A stretch of 7,039 nt of DNA from Acinetobacter sp. UBA6641 (GTDB taxonomy: Bacteria > Pseudomonadota > Gammaproteobacteria > Pseudomonadales > Moraxellaceae), in assembly GCA_002455755.1 (NCBI GenBank), contig DKLL01000163.1:47300-54338 (forward strand), in the 5' to 3' direction. The position numbers were made by a program, and so were the translations under genes. Below the pieces are notes generated by a model. The model was not told where the DNA came from. It did not search any database and saw only the letters and a program-made list of their open reading frames with translations. Positions 1-7,039 of this stretch are shown here, in pieces. The stretch's first letter is position 1. Each line of letters begins with the position of its first letter.

Positions 1-1057
<1,057 letters not shown>

Positions 1058-1156
1058 GGTCACTCCTTTTTGGAATCATAATCATTCCTTTTAGATTTCA
1101 AATAGATAGGTCCACCGCATCCAATCTGGTTATAAGTCAAATGCGGCTTCTAACTG

Positions 1157-1173
1157 GCGCCACGATGTGGCGC
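1157..1173 (-). other. Perfect 7-bp hairpin in the todC1-todC2 spacer
   Basis: GCGCCAC and GTGGCGC form a perfect GC-rich inverted repeat around a 3-nt loop. It lies 15 nt past the alpha-subunit stop codon. A second short inverted repeat (AAGCT/AGCTT, 1174-1189) sits between it and the stop. There is no T-run after the stem on the minus strand, so it does not look like a full intrinsic terminator. It could stabilise the upstream mRNA or mark a processing site; either role is inference. Confidence 0.5.
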
Positions 1174-1188
1174 AAGCTGTCGTTAGCT

Positions 1189-2595
<1,407 letters not shown>

Positions 2596-2626
2596 TCAGA
2601 ACGGAGATCATTCACGTTTTTTGAAA

Positions 2627-3457
2627 TCATTCCTTAGTGGCAAGAAAATCATTGACCAAGCGGATAAAACTCTTGTTTTGCTCGATCTGCACCCAATGAC
2701 CACATTTACCAAAAACGTGTAATTGTGAGGTTTCGATCAACTGATTCAGCCGCAATGATGTTTCAAGAGGAATCACATGATCATCGCGACCGTGTAAGAT
2801 TAGTGTTTCATGCTGGATGGCCTGAATGTCCTGATCGGAACTTGCCAGCGCATCTACCCAACGCTGCCGCGGGGCAGGGAACATGGAGGAAAAAGCCTCC
2901 TGAAAGCCAGGTCTGATGCTTGCCTTGTAGCGCAACTCCGCCAGCTCATCAGAAATGAGACTTCGGTCGTAGGCGAAGTAGTCCATGACTTTGCGCATAT
3001 TCGGCACGGATGGCTCATAACCCCAGACTGCATCAAGTCCATCCGTAAGCTCGAATCTCACACCAACGGATCCCATCAGCACCAGCCGACGGACCCGATG
3101 TGGAAATCTGATAGCAAAGGCCAATGACAAGGCACCACCGAATGAATTCCCTACAAGATCGACACGGTCGAGTTCCAGTGCATCAAGGATTCCAATCAAA
3201 TGAGCAACCCAAGAGTCGATTCCGTAGTGAATTCCTTGCGGTCGCTGCGTGAAGCCGAAACCCACCATGTCCGGTGCAATGACGCGGCGGTGCTTGGACA
3301 ACTCGGGCATGACCGTCCTCCAGTTCGCCCAAGCGGTCACACCCGGGCCTGAACCATGAACGAGTACGACAGGCTCACCAGTACCAACATCATGGAGATT
3401 GGTTTCAATTCCACCAGCCAAGACCATGCGGCCAAGCTCTTCGTTTACATTCATCAT
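2627..3457 (-). CDS. todF: 2-hydroxy-6-oxo-2,4-heptadienoate hydrolase (meta-cleavage product hydrolase)
   Basis: This 276-residue alpha/beta-hydrolase belongs to the family that splits the C-C bond of the ring-cleavage product of 3-methylcatechol, giving 2-hydroxypenta-2,4-dienoate and acetate. The oxyanion-hole motif HGSGPG is at 34-39. The nucleophile elbow GNSFGG carries S105, the acid is D226 in GRDDHVIP, and the histidine is H254 in GKCGHWVQ, so the triad is complete. The lid region is about 135-200. It is very similar to TodF, with CumD/IpbD as close relatives. The ATG at 3457 was chosen because an AAGGAG site (3466-3471) lies 8 nt upstream; the frame also offers a TTG at 3460 and an ATG at 3454. 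In classic tod operons todX comes first; here todF is the first intact gene behind the TodT-type operator, with only a todX relic in front. Confidence 0.95.
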   Translation of the reverse strand: MMNVNEELGRMVLAGGIETNLHDVGTGEPVVLVHGSGPGVTAWANWRTVMPELSKHRRVIAPDMVGFGFTQRPQGIHYGIDSWVAHLIGILDALELDRVDLVGNSFGGALSLAFAIRFPHRVRRLVLMGSVGVRFELTDGLDAVWGYEPSVPNMRKVMDYFAYDRSLISDELAELRYKASIRPGFQEAFSSMFPAPRQRWVDALASSDQDIQAIQHETLILHGRDDHVIPLETSLRLNQLIETSQLHVFGKCGHWVQIEQNKSFIRLVNDFLATKE

Positions 3458-3482
3458 CAATTACGCTCCTTGTCCTTGGAGT

Positions 3483-3640
3483 TTAAAAATTTTAGTTCTA
3501 CGAAATACTGTATTTATTTAACTGTGGCTTTGCCGTAACATCTCTGTGCCAGCCAAGTACGATGGCGTCTGCACGCACTCTCACAGGTCAAAAGAAATCG
3601 CTAAATTGATCCTAGAGTCCTTAGTCATACTCACCACTGA
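3483..3640 (-). pseudogene. todX: Decayed 3' remnant of todX (outer-membrane toluene channel, FadL/OmpP1 family)
   Basis: Conceptual read-through gives KDSRINLAISFDL, a TGA stop (3583-3581), then VQTPSYLAGTEMLRQSHS and a TAA stop (3520-3518). This matches the C-terminal end of TodX as I remember it from P. putida F1 (roughly the last 50 residues). GGTGAGTATGAC at 3635-3624 encodes the preceding GEYD, but the next bases are about 5 short, shifting the frame. Near the end a single-base loss and further stops disrupt the final beta-strand, whose S..NF and TAA stop (3485-3483) can still be traced. TodX normally lets toluene cross the outer membrane. No start codon or N-terminal part is present upstream, so this is non-functional. 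It occupies the position expected of todX, directly before todF. The TodX match rests on memory and needs an alignment. Confidence 0.82.
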
Positions 3641-3673
3641 AAAGTAAACAACCACTACCTTTCTGCATGTACG

Positions 3674-3679
3674 ATATTA
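3674..3679 (-). promoter_or_regulatory. Possible -10 element upstream of todF
   Basis: TAATAT reads on the minus strand about 60 bp downstream of the tod box. There is no matching -35 hexamer, which is usual for an activator-dependent promoter. The distance from the tod box is shorter than in the published todX promoter, where the box is centred about 105 bp upstream of the transcription start; that spacing would put the start near 3645. The native core promoter may lie there or may have been changed by the todX deletion. Confidence 0.25.
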
Positions 3680-3718
3680 CAATCACGACCTAGCGGAATA
3701 TTGTTTTTTGGCTTATAG

Positions 3719-3733
3719 GTTTATAAAGTTATC
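3719..3733 (-). promoter_or_regulatory. Secondary TodT-like half-sites
   Basis: On the minus strand, GATAAC and ATAAAC occur in tandem, separated by 3 nt, about 25 bp downstream (centre to centre) of the palindromic tod box. ATAAAC is exactly one half of that box. Published work on the todX promoter describes additional imperfect TodT sites downstream of the main box, so these are plausible equivalents. The exact footprint cannot be read from sequence alone. Confidence 0.5.
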
Positions 3734-3742
3734 GCAGCTTTT

Positions 3743-3758
3743 ATAAACGATGGTTTAT
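3743..3758 (-). promoter_or_regulatory. tod box: binding site for the response regulator TodT
   Basis: The minus strand reads ATAAACCATCGTTTAT, a palindrome of ATAAAC and GTTTAT around 4 nt. As I recall it, this equals the tod box upstream of todX in P. putida F1, where the TodS/TodT two-component system activates the operon in response to toluene. Its orientation and place upstream of the todF-led operon agree with that role. todS and todT are not in this window. Confidence 0.85.
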
Positions 3759-3908
3759 AAATCTCCTGATGAATATGCACCTTGGCCTAAACACTTTGAT
3801 ATTTTCGAACAGACTGGCCGGAAAGGGGATGTCAAGGAAACATACAAATCAGATAGATGGTCTACGCTGGAATACGAAATTCCCGTAACCACTGTCAAAG
3901 CTTTTTGA
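3750..3908 (+). CDS. Small open reading frame of unknown function, doubtful
   Basis: This is the only short open frame of note on the plus strand beside the operator: ATG to TGA, 52 residues. It begins MVYKSPDEYAPWPKHF and continues with EQTGRKGD and DRWSTLEYEIP, a mixed, charged, protein-like composition without signal peptide or membrane segment. I do not recognise a family. Arguments against it are that its ATG lies inside the tod box, no Shine-Dalgarno sequence precedes it, and the opposite strand is also open across the same bases. It could be a chance frame, or a relic of a gene that once lay divergent to the operon. Confidence 0.2.
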   Translation: MVYKSPDEYAPWPKHFDIFEQTGRKGDVKETYKSDRWSTLEYEIPVTTVKAF

Positions 3909-4536
3909 AAATCAAGAATTAAATGCGAATTGACTAAACCAGGTAATTTATTATTGTTTTGCAATATTATTGTACATACCAAGGGCTAGATAGCTTTGGT
4001 TATCAAGCTTATTTGAATAAATGTTATAAATACAATGGTCACCCCCATCCAATCTGGCATAGGTATCTACACAATTTCCGAGCTTTTCATTAAATTGAAG
4101 AGCAAGCACTTCAATTTATCATCTCTAGTCTGAATAAACGTCTTATCAAATACTATAACAACCGTCTCACGCTCAAGATAAATCCTCTTGCTTCACTTAC
4201 TCCTGCTATCAAAGACCTGACTTCTATCTAAAAATCGGGTTTCACAACTACACAGACAGTTTGGCGATTCCGAAATAATGACTAAATCTTTTCTAAGTCT
4301 ATTAAAAAATTGATTGAACATCTCACATATGAACAGATCACTGCATCACTAACATGTGCAGCAAATACAGCATTCTGAAGATGAGTATAAGCAGAAAAAA
4401 ACCGTTTATTTCTTACCCATCTTTCAGGCAGGCAACAGAAGAGGTACGTTAGAAAGAGCACATACCCTATTTGTAGGACTTTCGACTTTACTGAATACCC
4501 TTCAACTGCTCTCAAAATATTCAATAAATGAACTGA
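3759..4536. other. AT-rich stretch without a convincing gene
   Basis: About 780 bp between the tod box and the pyruvate carboxylase terminator are clearly richer in A and T than either flanking operon. Frames on both strands are short, lack ribosome-binding sites and resemble no family I know. No tRNA, terminal inverted repeats of an insertion sequence, or CRISPR-like repeat was seen. A frame at about 4094-4228 (plus) reads LNKRLIKYYNNRL followed by SLTPAIKDL, vaguely like the C-terminal end of a DDE transposase, but too weak to call. The stretch most likely holds decayed sequence at the junction between the acquired operon and the host chromosome. Confidence 0.5.
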
Positions 4537-4570
4537 AAGCCAATTAATTCAATTATGAATTAATTGGCTT
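4537..4570 (-). terminator. Hairpin terminator downstream of pyruvate carboxylase
   Basis: A perfect 15-bp stem (AAGCCAATTAATTCA paired with its complement) closes a 4-nt loop. It lies 61 bp beyond the pyruvate carboxylase stop. On the minus strand the stem ends in GGCTT followed by TCAGTTCATTT, a weak T-rich tail, so termination is likely but not textbook. The other strand is followed by AAACAG, giving no T-run in that direction. Confidence 0.65.
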
Positions 4571-4631
4571 AAACAGAATTCGAGTTAACCCAGAATACCC
4601 AATAATTATAAAACCCAATTGATAGCCCGCT

Positions 4632-7039
4632 CTATTGAACGAGTAAAACCAAATCCATATTTCGAACCGGTTTACCTGGACTCATCAGAATGTCTTGAAT
4701 CACGCAATCCTTATCAGCCTTGATTGCGAGTTCCATTTTCATAGCCTCAATGGTAAATAGAGTGTCACCTTTCAGAATCGTTTGTCCCGGCTTCACTGCA
4801 ATCGTACTGATTATTCCTGGCATGGATGTACCTACATGACTTGGGTTCATTGGATCTGCTTTTGGATGAGTCGTAGCTTCTTTCTGGCTCGCCTGTTCAA
4901 TCTGAAGTAAGCGTAGTTGTCCATTCAGCTCAACAAATAGATCAATTACCCCGTCTTTGGCTTCTGCACGTCCCAACAACTTAATTTCCAGAGTTTTGCC
5001 ACGTTCAAGCTCAACCTCAACAGGGCTGTTTTCTTTTAATCCATAAAAAAATGCTGAGGATGGAATGCTCGACACCTTGCCATATCGCAATTTGTGCTGC
5101 ATAAAGTCAGTAAAGACTTTCGGATACATCAGATAAGATGCCAGTTCCTGCTCAGTGATCGCTTGATCAAAGATATTCTCCAGCATTGCCTTTTCACCAT
5201 TCAAGTCCACAGCTGGCAGAATGGCTCCAGGTCGATCACTTAATGGGGCGGCACCTTTTAACACCTTGTGCTGTAATTCTTTTGGGAAACCATGCTCTGG
5301 GGTACCCAATTCACCTTTAAACAGCGAAACTACCGATTCAGGGAAATCAATCTCAAGCTTTGGATTATGTATATCTTCTGGTGTGAGCTGATTGGACACC
5401 ATATATAGGGCCATATCCCCTACCACTTTGGAGGTCGGTGTGACTTTAACAATGTCACCAAACAGTAAGTTGACTTGTGCATAGGCATCCGAGACTTCAG
5501 ACCAGCGTTCTTCAAGGCCCAGTGAGCGTGCCTGTTCACGCAGGTTGGTATATTGCCCACCTGGCATTTCGTGATGATAAACATCGGCAGTACCAGCATG
5601 CATATCTGCTTCAAATGGCGCATAGATATGACGTACACCTTCCCAATAAGTGGAAAGTTGTTGTAGATTAGCTTGATTGAGACCTGTGTCTCGATCACTA
5701 TTTTGCAATGCTGCGACCACAGAGCCCATGCTTGGCTGTGAAGTGAGACCGCTCATGGCGTCCATGGCGGTATCTACAGCATCTACACCAGCATCAATCG
5801 CAGATAAAATACTGGCTGCCGCAATACCACTGGTGTCATGGGTATGGAAGTGTATCGGCAATCCAGTTTCTTCTTTCAGCACCTTGATCAACTCTCGTGC
5901 TGCAGCTGGTTTGCATATGCCAGCCATGTCTTTGATGGCAAGGATGTTAGCCCCTGCCTTTTGCAGTTGCTTGGCCATATCCACATAGTAGTTGAGATTA
6001 TAGCGGCGGTTGTTGTCAAAGATATCGCTGGTATAACAGATCGCTGTTTCACACAGCATGCCTGATTCTCTTACTGCATCAATGGCAACTCGCATATTGT
6101 CAACTGCATTGAGCGAGTCAAATACACGGAACAAGTCAATACCGCTTTGTGCTGCCTGGGCAATAAAGTGACGAACCACATTGTCCGGATAGTTGGTATA
6201 GCCCACGGCATTGGATGAGCGAAGTAGCATTTGAAATAAAATGTTCGGTACCGATTCACGCAGTTTGGCCAAACGCTCCCATGGGTCTTCTTTTAAAAAG
6301 CGCATGGAGACATCGAAGGTTGCACCACCCCAGCATTCCAGTGAGAACAGTTCACTGGCCATACGGGCATAGTATGGTGCGATCTCCAACATATCTGCGC
6401 TACGCATACGCGTTGCAAATAAGGACTGGTGAGCATCACGCATGGTGGTATCCGTAATCAATACACGCTTTTGATCCAGCATCCATTGAGAGAAGCCGTC
6501 TGCCCCTAGTAATTTGAATTGGTCTCGGGTTCCTGTCGGAATAGATTGGTTCAGGTCAAATGCAGGTCGCTGTGCAACAGCTGGAGCTGTCTCTGGAAGT
6601 AAACGTCCTTTGATTTCAGGCTGTCCATTAACGGTAATATCTCCAAGAAATTCCAGTAATTTGGTGGCACGGTCCTGTTTTGGTTTAAGGTTAAATAATT
6701 CAGGGGTACGATCAATAAATCGGGTAGTACATGTTCCTTGCGTAAATAAAGGATGTGTCACCACATTTTCTAAAAATGCCAAATTGTTAGAAACACCACG
6801 GATACGAAATTCCTGTAATGCTCGTAGCATGCGGGCATTAGCTACATCACTGCTGGCACCACGAACCGTGACTTTGGCCAGTAAGGAGTCGTAATAGGGG
6901 GTAATCACTGCACCGGTATAGGCAGTCCCGCTGTCTACCCGCACTCCAAAACCGGTCGCGCTACGAAATGCAGTCAAGCGTCCATAGTCGGGCATAAAAT
7001 CCTTTTTAGGGTCTTCGGTGGTTAGTCGGCATTGTAGTG
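4632..7039 (-). CDS. pyc: Pyruvate carboxylase, C-terminal about 800 residues (5' end beyond window)
   Basis: This biotin enzyme carboxylates pyruvate to oxaloacetate, refilling the TCA cycle. The frame stays open to the right edge: before the internal ATG at 6995 it reads LQCRLTTEDPKKDF, which runs into PDYGRLTAF as in the biotin carboxylase C-terminal domain, so 6995 is not the start. Numbering from that methionine, the biotin carboxylase tail spans about 1-100. The carboxyltransferase domain spans about 175-450, with metal ligands D182 (DTTMRDAHQ), H384 and H386 (HFHTHDTSG) and the lysine K355 (AIKDMAG) that is carbamylated in this family. The conserved pyruvate carboxylase domain follows, and the biotinyl domain ends the protein with K753 in EAMKM. 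All three activities on one chain indicate single-polypeptide pyruvate carboxylase (about 1150 residues) rather than an oxaloacetate decarboxylase alpha subunit. The stop is TAG. It appears to be a host gene unrelated to the tod operon. Confidence 0.94.
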   Translation of the reverse strand, partial: LQCRLTTEDPKKDFMPDYGRLTAFRSATGFGVRVDSGTAYTGAVITPYYDSLLAKVTVRGASSDVANARMLRALQEFRIRGVSNNLAFLENVVTHPLFTQGTCTTRFIDRTPELFNLKPKQDRATKLLEFLGDITVNGQPEIKGRLLPETAPAVAQRPAFDLNQSIPTGTRDQFKLLGADGFSQWMLDQKRVLITDTTMRDAHQSLFATRMRSADMLEIAPYYARMASELFSLECWGGATFDVSMRFLKEDPWERLAKLRESVPNILFQMLLRSSNAVGYTNYPDNVVRHFIAQAAQSGIDLFRVFDSLNAVDNMRVAIDAVRESGMLCETAICYTSDIFDNNRRYNLNYYVDMAKQLQKAGANILAIKDMAGICKPAAARELIKVLKEETGLPIHFHTHDTSGIAAASILSAIDAGVDAVDTAMDAMSGLTSQPSMGSVVAALQNSDRDTGLNQANLQQLSTYWEGVRHIYAPFEADMHAGTADVYHHEMPGGQYTNLREQARSLGLEERWSEVSDAYAQVNLLFGDIVKVTPTSKVVGDMALYMVSNQLTPEDIHNPKLEIDFPESVVSLFKGELGTPEHGFPKELQHKVLKGAAPLSDRPGAILPAVDLNGEKAMLENIFDQAITEQELASYLMYPKVFTDFMQHKLRYGKVSSIPSSAFFYGLKENSPVEVELERGKTLEIKLLGRAEAKDGVIDLFVELNGQLRLLQIEQASQKEATTHPKADPMNPSHVGTSMPGIISTIAVKPGQTILKGDTLFTIEAMKMELAIKADKDCVIQDILMSPGKPVRNMDLVLLVQ

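Noticed and set aside
1058..1063. GTG at 1063 as start of the beta subunit
   Set aside because: It overlaps the AAAAGGAG ribosome-binding site. The ATG at 1057 has proper spacing and gives the family length of 187 residues.
1118..1129. 12-bp direct repeat CATCCAATCTGG shared with 4046-4057
   Set aside because: A 12-mer shared once in 7 kb is about what chance predicts, and the flanks do not match.
3755..3982. 75-residue minus-strand frame across the operator's upstream flank
   Set aside because: It has no ribosome-binding site, runs into the tod box and resembles nothing known. It is probably a chance open frame.
4094..4228. Possible transposase C-terminal relic (LNKRLIKYYNNRL...SLTPAIKDL) on the plus strand
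   Set aside because: It only vaguely resembles integrase-core tails. A stop lies just upstream, and no DDE residues or terminal repeats were found.
4282..4547. Overlapping open frames on both strands (80 residues minus, 63 residues plus)
   Set aside because: They have no ribosome-binding site and no recognisable family. The AT-rich context and mutual overlap suggest chance.
6995..6995. ATG at 6995 as the start of a 787-residue pyruvate carboxylase-like protein
   Set aside because: The same frame continues without a stop to the window edge and encodes QCRLTTEDP, a conserved part of the biotin carboxylase domain. The gene is therefore cut by the window rather than short.

Overview
This window holds the promoter-proximal part of a toluene/benzene dioxygenase operon next to the 3' part of a housekeeping pyruvate carboxylase gene. 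Every convincing gene reads on the minus strand. The proteins resemble the Tod/Bnz proteins of Pseudomonas putida closely enough that most subunits can be recognised from memory at nearly full length. The surrounding DNA is AT-rich, and the pyruvate carboxylase and spacer look like Acinetobacter/Moraxellaceae DNA. The host is therefore probably a gamma-proteobacterium of that group that acquired the operon. The host assignment is inference only; no search was run.

Layout in transcription order (right to left): pyruvate carboxylase C-terminal portion (7039-4632, start outside the window); a strong hairpin (4537-4570) that probably ends that transcript; an AT-rich stretch of about 780 bp with no convincing gene (4536-3759); an exact copy of the tod box bound by the response regulator TodT (3758-3743) with extra half-sites beside it; a decayed remnant of the 3' end of todX (about 3640-3483); then todF (3457-2627), todC1 (2541-1189), todC2 (1057-494), todB (485-162) and the first 54 codons of todA (162-1).

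The genes encode the start of aromatic hydrocarbon breakdown. The TodA reductase passes NADH electrons to the Rieske ferredoxin TodB, which feeds the TodC1/TodC2 terminal dioxygenase that makes the cis-dihydrodiol. TodF hydrolyses the later meta-cleavage product. The dihydrodiol dehydrogenase (todD), ring-cleavage dioxygenase (todE) and lower pathway genes are expected beyond position 1 but are not visible.

The main surprise is at the operon head. In the classic order todX-F-C1-C2-B-A-D-E, todX encodes a FadL-type outer-membrane hydrocarbon channel. Here only about the last 50 codons of todX are recognisable, broken by in-frame stops and small indels, while the TodT operator just upstream is intact. 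This looks like a deletion that removed most of todX and placed the regulated promoter region almost directly in front of todF.
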